Positions 45,124-56,655 of a DNA stretch of 64,000 bases are shown piece after piece (the stretch's first letter is position 1; each line of letters begins with the position of its first letter). The position numbers were made by a program, and so were the translations under genes. Below the pieces are notes generated by a model. It was not told where the DNA came from and made no database searches. It saw only the letters and a program-made list of their open reading frames with translations. The DNA is from Tricholoma matsutake (Eukaryota; Basidiomycota; Agaricomycetes; Agaricales; Tricholomataceae), in assembly GCA_026075535.2 (NCBI GenBank), contig AP026538.1, forward strand, positions 14,144,337 through 14,208,336, read 5' to 3'.

Positions 45124-46453
45124 TTACTCCTCCATCATAACTTCTAAAAGTTCTATCTCCCTACCTAGAACTTCCATCGCCACCTTCTTCTGCACCAATT
45201 TGGCCACAAGCATCTTCTGTCGAACAACCCATTCATTGCTAATGACCTCGATATTGTCATTCGATGATACCTCCTTTGCTTTTGCTTTCCCTTTTGACCA
45301 CTTTTTGTGCCTCGATTTTGGCATCGACGGTTTCAATGGTCCTGCAACAGTCTCCTCTGGCTCGACCAGCCTGACAACTCGAATGCGAAGAGCTACAATA
45401 ATCTGATCAGAAAGTTAGAAAAGTTTGCAAAGTCCAAACAAGAAACACACCTGGTTTTGACTGCAAAACGTCTTTTGCAGCCCTGAATTTCCTCACCTCA
45501 CCTTTTCAAAACCCTTTCCTTGACACCCCCTCCTGATAACATCCCTGTAGAGCATTGGTGCACTTGATGCACTTTGGGGCCCCTTCTTCAACCACACAGC
45601 TTGGCTGAGATCTCATCCCAGCACATCGATCGCACTACGAAATGCTTAGCACTCTGAAAAACCTTTGAAAACAAAACAAAAACTCACCGGACCCACAAAA
45701 TCAAGCAGTCCACTCATTGCGAACTTCGCTCACTTTGACTCCATGGAGTCCTTGACTTCGTCCTCCCCATCTTTGCCTCCCTCGACCTCCACTACCTTGT
45801 GTTTTGTTACCCACACAATGGGTAGCTCCTCCTCTGTCCTCATCCTTGACCCCTGCCTCAGCCTCCTTGATCGATTTAGCTTCAGCCGCTAGTTGCTCAT
45901 TTCATCGCAACAACTTGGCCTTTGAAAGTGTCTTTGTGCGAAACTCACCTAGTGCCGTTTTGCGAGCCTTGACAAGAATGGCCTTGCGATCGTCCAGTTT
46001 TGCCTTTTTAGCAGCAGCTGCCACCTCTCGAGCTAGCTCCTCCTCCTCCCAAATCCACCTCACCTCTTCCTCAGCCTCTGCCCATGCTTTCACCTCAGCA
46101 GCTTCTCGATCTTTGCATTCCACCTCTTCGCACAACTCTGAAAACAATAGCTCGGCACCCCATGAAAGCCATTTGCACCAGGCCAATGGTTGATAAAGCT
46201 CGAAAACTTCATCAACGACCTTTTGAATGGCTGCATCACACTCTTCACCCAGATCGTTGGTGAGCTCATCGTATTCAGCGTAAGACCAAACATTTTAGCC
46301 TCCTATATGACAAACTGAATGCAGGAACATACCATTCGGTTGCAAAAACCCTTCCCCCACACTTCAAAGTCCAAATCTTTGGCGGCATTTTGCTCAGGCA
46401 TTGATTTGGCATAGTCGAGGATGTTGGTATTGAGTTTGGCGAGGAGAGACATA
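45124..46453 (-). pseudogene. Antisense coiled-coil gene inside element E
   Basis: Starts MSLLAKLNTNILDYAKSMPE (46453) to GKGFCNRM, then a 30-nt GTATGT...ATATAG gap that looks like an intron, then EAKMFGLTL and, after a frame change, YDELTNDLGEECDAAIQKVV, ELYQPLAWCKWLSWGAELLF, a long Ala/Glu/Lys coiled coil (EEEELAREVAAAAKKAKLDD) and, in a third segment (45336-45124), VVRQKMLVAKLVQKKVAMEV. It occupies the same place and orientation as the antisense gene of element B but is not obviously the same protein. Function unknown. Confidence 0.65.
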
Positions 46454-46589
46454 ACGAAAAGCTAGTATTGAGAGTTTAGAGGTTGAGGAAGGAGAACAAG
46501 AAGTTTTCGAGTTTTGTTTACAGCTTCAACACAATCACACATTTTGCACATGACTCCAATCGGCTGACTGGGACAGTCAGGATTTCAGT

Positions 46590-46600
46590 AAGGGGGAGGA
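46590..46600 (+). promoter_or_regulatory. Polypurine tract of element E
   Basis: AAGGGGGAGGA abuts the LTR start TGATAGG. Confidence 0.85.
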
Positions 46601-47173
46601 TGATAGGTCCACTGTGCGCTCTAAGCTCTGGGAATGTCTCCAGAGGCATCGACACATCAACACGCATGCTCCCAACCCCTATGAACCCCGCGACACTGCT
46701 CTGAAACTACTTTGATCGATTTCAAATGATCTCAAACAACCTCAAATGACTTCGAACAATCTTGAATGACTTCGAACGACTTTGCAGCACTTTGAACACC
46801 TTCAGCCACCATACACCTATCGCACCACCCTTCGGATACACGCAGCACACCTTGTAAGAGTTAGTGCATCACATATTGAGCACCACCGGACACGAGGAGA
46901 CACAACGATGGGATTTTAGGATGCAATTGTGGCACTTTGATATCTTGATGATATATTGGATCAATCGGGACAGGTACCCATGATAAATCATGACTCTATA
47001 CATTTCCCTTCTCATCTTCTTTCATTTATTCTATGATTTGCAAAGATTCTCTATTGTTTTATATCTTGCAGCTTCTTGCCTCATGTATTCCTCATGTTTT
47101 ATTTCCTTTTTAGTATCACTTCTCCAAACATATATAGCCTTGTACTAGCTACTTAGAAAGACAGAATATATCA
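46601..47173 (+). repeat. Truncated 3' LTR of element E
   Basis: Corresponds to the first half of the 5' LTR and stops at GAATATATCA, where the 5' copy continues TCCTCTCAC. Abuts element F coding sequence without spacer. Confidence 0.85.
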
Positions 47174-50100
47174 GTGCTCTCAGAACTAACTATAGGTGAT
47201 GATTTAACTGAAAAACAATGTGTAAGCATCGATAACCTACTCCGCAAGTTCACTGACTGCTTTGCACTATCCATGAGTGAGGTAACGGTAGTAGCAGGAG
47301 CCACACACAAACTACACATACCCAATGGCACAACATTTAAAAAGAAGGTAAATCAACATCCTCTCAGTGGCCCTCAAAAGGAATACTTCAATGGTGTGCT
47401 CAACAAAATGCTAGAGCCAGGTATAATTGCCCCAATCAGCCACAGTGCAGTCAAGTGTTGCAGTGCAACTACCTTGGCAAAGAAAGCACATGAAGACACA
47501 GGTCTAAACTTAGAAGAACTGCAACACTGGGTCAATGATGAATGCATCACTGCCGGAATACCTTCAGCCTTCAAAAACCTCCCACCAAGAAATTCTGAAT
47601 GGCCAGACACTGCACCAGAAGAAAACAAACTAAGTGGTGAGTGTGCCAGGACTTTGCCGAACTGAACAAAGTAACACAGGTACCACCTATGCCCCAAGGA
47701 GACATATGGGCCAAGCAACAGTGCCTGAGTGGCCACCAATGGGTAAATACATTCGACTTTGCAGCAGGATTCTATGCTTGTGAAATCAGCCCAGAGGACC
47801 AACCATACATATGCTTCTATGTGGAAGGAAGGGGGTACTTCTGTTACAAGCATATGCCCTTCAGATTAACAGGTGCGCCCTCTACCTTTGCAGAAATGAC
47901 AGCTCAAGCACTTGGCGACCTCATAGGTATACTTTTTGAACTGTTTGTAGATGACAGTGGAATGGCTGGAGATGATTTTGAAGAAACATTGGCCAACATT
48001 CGAACATTGCTAACCAGGGTAAGAGAAAAAGAGCTCTCTCTATCAGCAGCCAAGTCAAAATTCTTCATGACTGAAGCCACCTTTGCGGGAGCAAGAGTGG
48101 GACCAACGGGTATAGAACCAGATTTGACAAAACTAATAGCCATCGTGGACTGGAAACAGCCCACAGATATACAGAATCTAGTGGCATTTACAGGACTTAC
48201 AGGTTATTTTAGATTGCTAATCAAAGGCTATGCAGCCTTGGCCCAACCCCTCACTGACCTAGCCAGAGGCCTCAACCTTCCAAAGGGAAAGGGTAAAGCA
48301 GCATATCGACGCACCATGAAAGGACACTTGCTGGCAGGTCTATGGAAGGAAGAACATGAAAAAGCCTTCCTGGGACTGAAAATCACCTTAACCAATGAAC
48401 CAGTTTTGAAAGGACCAAAATTTGATGGAACACCCTTCATCATGACCACTGATGGTTGCAAATACAGTTTTGCAGGCATGCTGTCACAAAGACATACTAC
48501 GGTCTTGCCAAATGGAAAGGACATCACACATATACATCCAGTCGCATTCGGCAGTAAACAAACATCTGAGACAGAAGAGAAGTACAAACCATATTTACTA
48601 GAATTTGCTGCACTGAAGTTCTCTTTAGACAAATTCTCCAACCTTATATGGGGCTATCCAGTGGAACTAGGACTGTCAGGCACTCAGAGACCACCTGCTA
48701 AATGACAAACTCAACTCCACCCATGCTCGTTGGAGGGACGGCGTGTTAGCCCACCAGATTGTGGATGTAGGACACCGACCTGGCCGCCTAAACCCTGTAG
48801 CAGATGGTATCAGCAGGAAATATGTGAACCTACCCAAGGAAGAAAACGATGGTCACACATGGACAGTAAGTGAAGATTGGGAAGCATGAATGGGCATTCA
48901 GAATGACATATTCCAAATTGAGTCACCACTCATTTATGATGCTCTCAAAACCCAGTTCGCTAATGAAAAAGTATTCCTAAATGTTATAGAGGCACTGGCT
49001 GAACTAGATCATGGGAGGAGCATTAAGGAATGGAAGAAAGCCAAGCACTGGGCAGAAGGGTACATAATCCAAGACAGTAAGCTTTGGAGGATTGGCGACA
49101 CCAAATCTACACGGGCGAAACCACAAGTAGAATGTGTACCACAATTGGAGGCAGTCACACTAGGATGGGAGGTACACCAGAGCCAAGGACATTTCCACTG
49201 AGATAATGTGAAGATCGCACTAATGGACAAGATAGTCAGCCCACATCTAGACCAATCCATCACCAAGGTGATCATGGATTGTGGTAAGTGCAAAGGACAT
49301 GGCCCAAAACACTTACATTCACTACTAGAGCCCATAATGCAGCGACATCCATTTGAACTGCTTGTGGGAGACACACTGTCAATGCCAAAAGGAAAAGGGG
49401 GTTTCACAAAAATTGCATTATATGCAGACGTCTACTCACAACATGTTTGGGCAGATAAACTCAAGATGGCTGCAACAGCTGCAACCACATGCAGAACATT
49501 CAACAACATTTGTACCATGTTCACAGCACCTGAAGCCCTCATGGTTGATGGAGGACCCGAGTTTGACAACAACACTGTTTGTGAAGCATGCGCCACACGT
49601 AAGGTTGAGTTGTGGATCGTCCCAGGATATTCCCCCTGGATCAATGGCCTCATAGAAGGGATGAACGCAAAATTGTTGGGGAGATTGAAGAGGCTATGCT
49701 CACCCGATCTAGGGGAAGACGAATGCAATGCAAAGGACCTACCAGCTTCATGGCCTGACCACCTTGAGGAAGCCATTGAATCCCTTAATAATTGCATACT
49801 GCCAAATCTCAAATTCTCACCAAACGAACTTCTTCTAGGCATCATGATCAACACAAAGCACACTCCAGTGGACTGAGCAGAACAGGAAGTGTCAACTGGT
49901 GAAGTGGGGGTCCAGATGGCATACATGGAACAGCAGCGATTAGATGGGTACGAGCACAAATTATCTCATGCCCATAAATGGAAGCTGGCATTCGACAGGA
50001 GGCTATTAGCCCAAGCTCCAAGAGAGGTCATATTCAAAGCAGGACAACTTGTACAGGTATACAGGAGTGACCTGGACTTCACATTTAAGGTAGAAAGGAA

Positions 50101-50410
50101 GATGGAGCCTAGGTGGTCAGCACCACGCTGAGTAACAAGCAGGGACCACAATTCTTACAAGTTGGAGACTCTCGAAGGATTACCTATTGGCAACAGGTTC
50201 TCCTCCAGGCGACTATGAAGGTTCATTCCACATAGCGGCACAGCGCTACACAAAGTACAAGCAGAGATTGAAAAGCTGCGGAGTAAGCAGGAAGCCGAAG
50301 AAGACATTGTGCAAGGGGTAGAAGGAAGACAGGTGATCGATGATGATAACAATACAGATTGGGAGGATATAGAGCATGGAGCGGAGCAGGAACCATCAAT
50401 CCTGAGCTGA
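47174..50410 (+). pseudogene. Element F pol: RT, RNase H, integrase
   Basis: RT starts LTEKQCVSIDNLLRKFTDCF and GIIAPISHSAVKCC; a frame shift at about 47650 leads to CQDFAELNKVTQ and TFDFAAGFYACEIS. The catalytic box is LFELFVDDSGMAG. RNase H part VNTFDF...TTDGCKYSFAGMLSQ, then GHRPGRLNPVADGISRK. Integrase: zinc-like HQSQGHFH...CGKCKGHG, core LLVGDTLSMPKG, LMVDGGPEF and NGLIEGMNAKLL (acids present). TGA at about 48886, 49201, 49874, 50129 and 50215, each where Arg fits (HFH*DN, PVD*AEQE, APR*VTS, RRL*RFIP). Confidence 0.85.
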
Positions 50411-50522
50411 GTTCAGCAATGGCCCTGGCTGCTGACTAACACCAATTATTTTAAGCCCGACTCCCTATATATTAGAGGCCCTAGATTGCTTCAACCACCC
50501 CGCTCAACCCACACTCAGTCTA

Positions 50523-50846
50523 ATGAATGCAAGAGCCTCAAATAACGGATGGTTTTCCGGATATACCCTATTCTTCATTGTCATGGTGTTGCTCAGCCCT
50601 CTCATCCTCACATCAAAACAACTACAACTGGACCCTGAATATGATGATATCGAACTGGGGGAGTTACCCAGTTTCATCAACCCAGAGCTAGTTCAAGAAT
50701 GACTTGCTATCCCAATACCACCCAACATCGACTTCCTGCTTGCTGCTCATTTACGGCCTTCACAAGATGCACACCCAGTAGCCCTGACCGATCCAAGAGC
50801 TGACTATGATGATGGACAAGGTCCCAGAAGGTACCTGTGGCCCTAA
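50523..50846 (+). pseudogene. Small one-TM protein gene downstream of F pol
   Basis: 108 codons: MNARASNNGWFSGYTLFFIV then MVLLSPLILT form a hydrophobic segment (about residues 9-30) able to span a membrane, followed by an acidic stretch (LDPEYDDIELGELPSFINPE). One TGA at 50700-50702 (ELVQE*LAIP) replaces a likely Arg, and the frame continues to RRYLWP and TAA at 50844. It sits where errantivirus-like elements put env, but is far too short for an envelope protein and shows no fusion or furin features. Function unknown. Confidence 0.55.
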
Positions 50847-50867
50847 ACACCATTTCTATGTTGGGCC

Positions 50868-50880
50868 TTTAGGGGGAGCA
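50868..50880 (+). promoter_or_regulatory. Polypurine tract of element F
   Basis: TTTAGGGGGAGCA precedes the LTR start TGTCATGG by two bases. Confidence 0.75.
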
Positions 50881-50882
50881 AT

Positions 50883-51500
50883 TGTCATGGACATGCCTCC
50901 TGGGGTACATGGGCCAAGGTGAGGGTAAGGCATTGGTGCCTTGTACATATGCATCTCTTCATTCTCTGAGTTGAGATCGCAATGAGGGCATTGCTATGTG
51001 GAGGAGGGGCACATGTAGCTATGGCAGCAGAGCCCACAGTGGAGTCCATAGCAGAGTCCACAGCGCGAGTCCGGCATTTCCCTTAGTGGTCACATGACCT
51101 CATAGATAGAGATGCATGTGGTAGATAGGAATCATCTTTGCTTGTCCGCATCCTTTCCGACTCATGTCTAGTAGTAGACGCGAGCCCTGTCCAAACTGTC
51201 TCGTCTAGTAGTAGATGAGACTCTGAGGGACCGCACGGCTCCAACGGTTCTGTTGAGCCATTTGTCGGGTTTTTTGTCGGGTCACTCATTGGGTCGGGTC
51301 ATTCTGTCAGTTCATTCTGTCGGGTCATTTCCTCCTGTCATTCTGTCAGGTCATTCTATCGGGTCATCTCATTGGATCATTTTGTGTAATCATTCTGCCA
51401 ATTCATTTGTTGGGTCATTTTATTGGGTCATTTTGTTGGGTCATTTTATTGGGTCATTTTATTGGGTCATGGGAGGTTGTGTCATGTCATAACCCCAACA
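50883..51500 (+). repeat. 3' LTR of element F
   Basis: From TGTCATGGACATGCC to AACCCCAACA, about 618 bp. The end is estimated from the TG...CA rule because no second copy exists. 51280-51480 contains about a dozen GGGTCATT-centred short tandem repeats. Confidence 0.6.
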
Positions 51501-51759
51501 AATAAATGGTTCATACTTACTGTATGCACATATAGTGAATGTTTGAAAATTAAAATAAAAGGCCACTATGCTTGTCTGGATACTTTTCTATCTTTTCATT
51601 CCCCTTCCCTTTGGTTTCTTCATCTCTGCCTTCTTTGGAATGATCTTTAAATTAGACTGCTCACTTATTGGTACTGGTTTTTCAGTTGTGTTTCGAGTAG
51701 ACCACCTTTGAGGGGGCTTTAAAACTGCAGGACATTTCAATTATTCATCATCTTGGACA

Positions 51760-53837
51760 AAATAGACCAAGCTTACTCGAAGACTGTGAATGAGCAGGAA
51801 CATCAATAGACACTTTTGCCTTCTTCTTTGGTGGTTCCTTTATCTTCTCAGCCAACCTTGATTTCATCACCTTTCCTTTCTGCATCATCTCTGGTTCTTG
51901 CTGATCCCCCCCCCCTGAATCTCATACTCATTTGTCGCAGTGTTGGCACTCTTCCCAGTATCCATGTCCCTACCAGTCTGTTTGCTTAATGGTCGCATTG
52001 TACTCTTTCAAACAAGTTCCTTTGCCAGGCTGAGCTTCTGCTGTTTCCTAACTGGATGCATCTTGCTATCTTTGGAATTTCCTGTGATCAGAATTAGTGT
52101 CTTGCTTGGCCTGACTTTCAATTGTCTGGCCTGCATTACATCTTCCTCTTCCAATGACTCCATCTGATCGACCAATGTGAAATCAAACACTTCACCCGAT
52201 TCCTCAACCTCGTTTAATGTGGGAGCCCTCAATTTACGCCATCTTGAATCTGGAACAATATGGTCAGTCCACCTTTCCTCAGGCTTCTCCACCCTCTTTT
52301 CTTTGCCTTTACCCTCCCTCTCACTCTTCCTGGTCCTTGGGCAGCTTGGGCAGCTTGGTGTTTTGGCATTGGAATCAGCATTGGAATTGGAATTGGAATT
52401 GGAATCATCTCTTGATCTTTTCTTTCCCTTCAATTTTTTGTCTCAATAGAATTTGAAACCAAATCCATTGCTTTCCTGATTAGAGTACCAAAATGTCAAA
52501 ATCTCCTTGATCTGGCGGTCCTTCATCTTTGATGGATCCATAAGCTTGAAACCATCAGGAACCTGATCCGACCCAAAGTACTTATCAGCATCTTCAATGA
52601 ACGACATCCAAGGAGGGATTGCATGTTCATTACTGCAAGCCAGACCTGACAAGTCATCAGGGATGAGAATGAACAAATGATTGCTGACCCACTCACGATA
52701 TGCTGACCCAACATATGACCTGATTAACGCTTTCTTATGCATTCCTTTGCTCAGCCAGTCAGTAGGCTCAGGAAGCAATGGATTCCTGTCGGCATCTGTA
52801 TCCAACTGAACATATGGCTTTCGTCTTGAGGTTCCAATAAGGAACTTGGAACTTTGCTTCTTTGGCTGCAGCTAACAAAAGACAATTATTTTGAATCTTT
52901 CCGATGAGAAATTATCCATTTACAATACATCTCCTTTGCATGCATGTTTAGAAGCCCCATGATCAGCTTGGTATCCCAATCTTTGTTTGCTTGGAAGAAA
53001 GACTTCCCTCCGAGATCTCCCATAAATTCATGCCTACAAAGAAAAAGGTTTAACCGGCAGAAACAAATTCAGACAGTGAAAAGACTTAACGCATTCATGA
53101 CAAGTACTCCATTCACTTCCTTGTGGCATGTTAATACCAAGCAGTCCATTCCACAAGACTTTTTCATTTGCTTGCAGAAGGACTTCACATGCTTATGAGC
53201 CTGTTTTGCATTCCTGTTCTGCATTAGTATTGATAATACCAATATTCAATGTGAATGACCTACCTTGCATGCTCCTCAGCTGGGGGACCCATTCAATTCC
53301 ATATATAGGCCAGGTCCTCCATCTTCCTTTTCTCTGCTTCTGATGTCTTCCCCCAAAGGTTACTCAACTCCTTCTGGTATGTGCCAAATGCCTTTTGATT
53401 GTCCCCCTTGCATGAAGTATCTTCTACTCATCCACCCGTTTTTCCTTGAATTGTTTCCTTTAACTCCCCTTTTGCCTGAACGGTGAGAACCCTTCTACCC
53501 ATCCATTTCTTGATCCCCTTAAATTTCTCAGATGATTCTCTAGTTCTTCCGTATGTATGGAACCAAGCATATACACCCTGTTCAAAAATACCCTGTTCAA
53601 AACCATTGCAAAATACTTTCCAATTCATGAACTGACCTTCTTCCTCAACTCCTTATCTTCCCTAGACCAGTGGGGATTCTTTTTCTTCATTTTGTCATAA
53701 ACTTTCTGACCAATTTTGTTCCACTGTGAATGATCTCCCTCTCGCCATTGTTCCTTTCTGGCTTCTAGGATTTCCACATCTTGCCCTGTCAGCTTAAAGT
53801 GGATGAGTTTGGGAGGAACACAAGCTTCAGCTGGCAT
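51760..53837 (-). pseudogene. Decayed multi-exon host-type gene of unknown function
   Basis: Exon 1 (53837-53637) MPAEACVPPKLIHFKLTGQD...WREGDHSQWNKIGQKV...REDKELRKK; 59-nt intron (53636-53578); exon 2 (53577-53264) GVYAWFHTYGRTRESSEKFK...; 45-nt intron (53263-53219); exon 3 (53218-53091) NAKQAHKHVKSFCKQMKKSC; 57-nt intron; exon 4 (53033-52929) HEFMGDLGGKSFFQANKDWD. A later exon (52805-51760) reads RNPLLPEPTDWLSKGMHKKA...LKLMDPSKMKDRQI-like and a charged tail (MKGKKRSRDDSNSNSNSNAD). TGA stops occur at KTGG*VED, YIWN*MGPP, KFY*DKKLKG and ELV*KSTMRP. I recognise the exon 1-2 pattern (RKK-VY-WFH-HGR) as a family common in mushroom genomes but know no function. Confidence 0.6.
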
Positions 53838-54555
53838 AACATATAGTGATGTAATGTATGTGATGTGATGGTGGATAAGTGTATGTTTGGTGTTGTGGTA
53901 TTGGAACAAGTACAAATCAGGATGCAGGGGAAATCATTTCATTATGGAATCAATTATAGTGATCATTGTCGATCATTAATTAATCCATCGATCATGAGTC
54001 TTGAAAAGCCTCTAATTGTATGAGTCCAGTCATTGATGCTCCAAGGAATGCTCAGAAATGCTCAGAAATCATATTGGTGATCATTTGGAGACCAATCTTT
54101 CCATTTAATCTAACCACTTGTCAACTTTCTTTTTGTCACATAGTATGAAGTCATATATTTGAGTCAGTTGGCATCACTTCTAGATAGTTTGGTTGTAAAA
54201 AGGCATAAGAAAAAAAGCATTGTCTAAATCATAAATCCCCATAATATACATCCTTCAAAGATAAGATGAGATCATGAGGAACAAGTGTCATTGGTTGTTT
54301 CATGGTTAGAAGTTTCTGATCTAATGTAAATTGCAGTTCATACATCACCATCTACTTATGTTCTGAACAAAGCAAAACTTGGAATTTTTGAGTTAAAACC
54401 TTAAATTCTTAACATGTCTAACAATGTATTCAGAACTTATGGAGTTAGAATATTGTACACATGTCATTTGTGTGATAGACTTGATATGTCATGATCATGT
54501 ATAGTCACATGATAGCCACTAAATCTCCCTACCATCTTCTTCAATACTACTTGAA

Positions 54556-54599
<44 letters not shown>

Positions 54600-54961
54600 G
54601 CTTTGCATTCTTTTATAATAGGTACCCTACACTATTGTATTAAGGTCTGTTATACATCTTCTAGAGTGAGCATTTTTTACATGTCAGGTCAAAGTCAGGT
54701 CACACATTTTTCTGACATGACTTTGACCTGACATTTTGACTGGTTTTTTAATATTTACCTGACTTTGTTGACTTGCACCTAACTATCATGCGACTCTGAG
54801 AAATTTCTTTTTTTATGGTAACCTGCCAGTGGGTGCCGAAAGAATTTGTTCACCACCTCCCTCCCACGATGTCTCTAGGTATTGATTACATGCCAATTGA
54901 TAATCTACACCAACACATTCTTCACTATGCTGCTGCTGCTGTACAGATCTGTCTCCCTACC
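53838..54961. other. AT-rich spacer with microsatellite and inverted repeat
   Basis: A (CTA)n tract at about 54557-54599. A perfect inverted repeat with 16-bp arms TGTCAGGTCAAAGTCA (54682-54697) and TGACTTTGACCTGACA (54718-54733) around a 20-bp loop, followed by further GACTTTG/CCTGACTTTG motifs to about 54780. No gene seen. Confidence 0.6.
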
Positions 54962-55655
54962 TGTTAAGGGCAAAGCCTCAACCACTCGATCTAGTCGATG
55001 TCGTTCAACGAGGTGCTTCCTTGATGAGTCATTCGGCACTAGTCTTACTTGGAGCATCTGACGTAAGATAGGTAGTGCACTCTAGCAGGGCTTCTGCGTA
55101 GAGTCATTCAGGTTCACGCACTAAGGGGCTTCCTTAGTGGTTTCGAGTAAGTTCGTGAGTTGCAAGTTAAGGCTGTAGAATGCCTAGATCTAAACTAAGG
55201 ACATCCCTACTACGAGTTGCAGTACTTATACTATGAGGGAGGTCCTTATCATCCAATCAGAAAGATAGATGCGTATCAAGTAAGAATAGAAACAATAGGC
55301 CTCATGCCTTGCATGAGGCATCTGATGTCACAGAGTGCTGCAGTGCAGCATGTCAGGAAACAATAAGAGATAAGCCTCATGCCTAGCATGAGGCATCCGA
55401 TGTCATGGACCTCATGTCAAGAGGCTGTTGTATCACAGCATGTGTGGGAGTGGGTTTGGGTGCATGGAGTCACCATGCGTCAAGGGTGCCTTCCACGGGA
55501 AGGGGATCGAATGCATGCAGTCAGCATGCGTCGTGCATGTGTCTGGTGTCAAGGGCATGCCCTAGGCATGAATCATGGAGTGCCTCCTTTCTGGAGGGGA
55601 TCGTCGGGTCGGTCAGGTCGGTCAGGTTCCATGAGTTACAAGGAAAATTGTAACA
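54962..55655 (-). repeat. 3' LTR of element K
   Basis: 694 bp. Contains palindromes CCTCATGCCTTGCATGAGG (about 55300) and CCTCATGCCTAGCATGAGG (about 55376), and many GCATGC/CATG motifs at 55440-55580. Same features in the other copy. Confidence 0.93.
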
Positions 55656-55910
55656 TTACCCCCCCGCTATGGTCGAAAGTTCCACACTTCGACCTAAATC
55701 TTCGTCTCTCCTTCGTGGTCTGATCGGGCATGGTCTGGTTATGTGGGTAGGTCGGGGTCAAGGGGTACGATGGAGGAATCATTCATGTCCAAGCTTGGAC
55801 CGTGATCGGGTTCTTTTCGTTTTATACTGCCTTTAGCAGTGGTGTCAAAGAGTCAGTGGTGTCATCGGAAGGGGGAGGGGTGTGTAGGGTTTGCGCAGTA
55901 TCAAGGGTAA

Positions 55911-56030
55911 TCACTGTAGTTTTATATCTTTGCGGATGATCGCTAGTTTAACGTCTTTGCGGACAGTCAGTAGTTTAATGTCTTTGCGGATGATCGCTAG
56001 TTTAACGTCTTTGCGGACGATCAGTTTGCA
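55911..56030 (-). repeat. 27-bp minisatellite near the 3' end of K
   Basis: Five units of GTCTTTGCGGATGATCGCTA plus GTTTAAC. On the minus strand one frame reads RKDVKLAII nine-residue repeats, but it is not in frame with the neighbouring ORF, so coding status is doubtful. Confidence 0.8.
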
Positions 56031-56031
56031 C

Positions 56032-56337
56032 CTAGTTGTGCTCAGTGGTCTGGGGTGTCGGTGTATGGGGGTGTTGGCTGGAATGCAGCAACGTCCCCAG
56101 TTCTCCATGTCGTCCAAATAAGAGCTGCCTTGCCAGCTCGAATCTGCTTTCTTTGTCGTAGTGGGTGTTCCACTGAAGGTCATTCCACAGTAGTGGGCCA
56201 ATCCCCGCTAGTGGTCTCCTGCCTGGGGTCAGACCATCGCGGTCGACAACAAATTGTTCGGGGAGATAGTCTCCACCGTCTAACTCTTCTTCAAAGCACC
56301 ACTCCTCAAATTGTGCTTTTACCCAGGTCAAATCCAT
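56032..56337 (-). CDS. Extra sense-strand ORF of element K after the chromodomain
   Basis: 101 codons: MDLTWVKAQFEEWCFEEELD, GGDYLPEQFVVDRDGLTPGR, GPLLWNDLQWNTHYDKESRF, ARQLLFGRHGELGTLLHSSQ. Compact, charged, no membrane segment, no stop codons although pol next door is full of them. The composition and intact frame suggest a real element gene between pol and the 3' LTR. I know no function. Its C-terminus runs into low-complexity PHTPTPQTTEHN. Confidence 0.6.
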   Translation of the reverse strand: MDLTWVKAQFEEWCFEEELDGGDYLPEQFVVDRDGLTPGRRPLAGIGPLLWNDLQWNTHYDKESRFELARQLLFGRHGELGTLLHSSQHPHTPTPQTTEHN

Positions 56338-56655
56338 TTTCGTGCTCCTTCGCGCATAGAGGCAGCATGTTGGGCAAGTCGAGGATATTCTCTTTATCCA
56401 GTCGTCTCTGTTTATCCAGAATGTGATTCCGTGTGGGCATTCCCAAGAGGGTTGCCCTGGCAGTCTGTTTGTTCTTGGTGACTGGTCAATGACTCATCGT
56501 CCAGTCACCATGTTCTTCTCGTATTCATTCTTTATCGAAAGGGGGTGGGGGTGGGAGTGAACGTGAAGGGCGTCAACGTTCAGTGGGTCAATTGTCATTT
56601 AGGGGGTATCAGGGGTGTCGTTTGGTTCAGATAGTGGGGGTTTCTTGGGTTCTCA

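Larger units (their letters stand above)
38246..47173 (+). mobile_element. Element E: decayed gypsy element with antisense gene and truncated 3' LTR
   Basis: Full 5' LTR (38246-39405), tRNA-type primer site, gag, protease, RT, RNase H, integrase, antisense coiled-coil gene, polypurine tract and the first 573 bp of the 3' LTR (46601-47173). The left flank is Helitron 2 and the right flank is mid-pol of element F, so the copy has no target duplication and its right end is a breakpoint. Pol carries at least a dozen TGA codons, nearly all at expected arginines. Confidence 0.88.
47174..51500 (+). mobile_element. Element F: 5'-truncated gypsy element
   Basis: Begins abruptly inside pol and runs through RT, RNase H and integrase, a small membrane-protein ORF, a polypurine tract and a 3' LTR. 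Gag, protease and the 5' LTR are missing. TGA stops again replace arginines. The pol type (FVDD RT box, long basic integrase tail) differs from A, B, C and K, and no chromodomain is visible. Confidence 0.8.
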
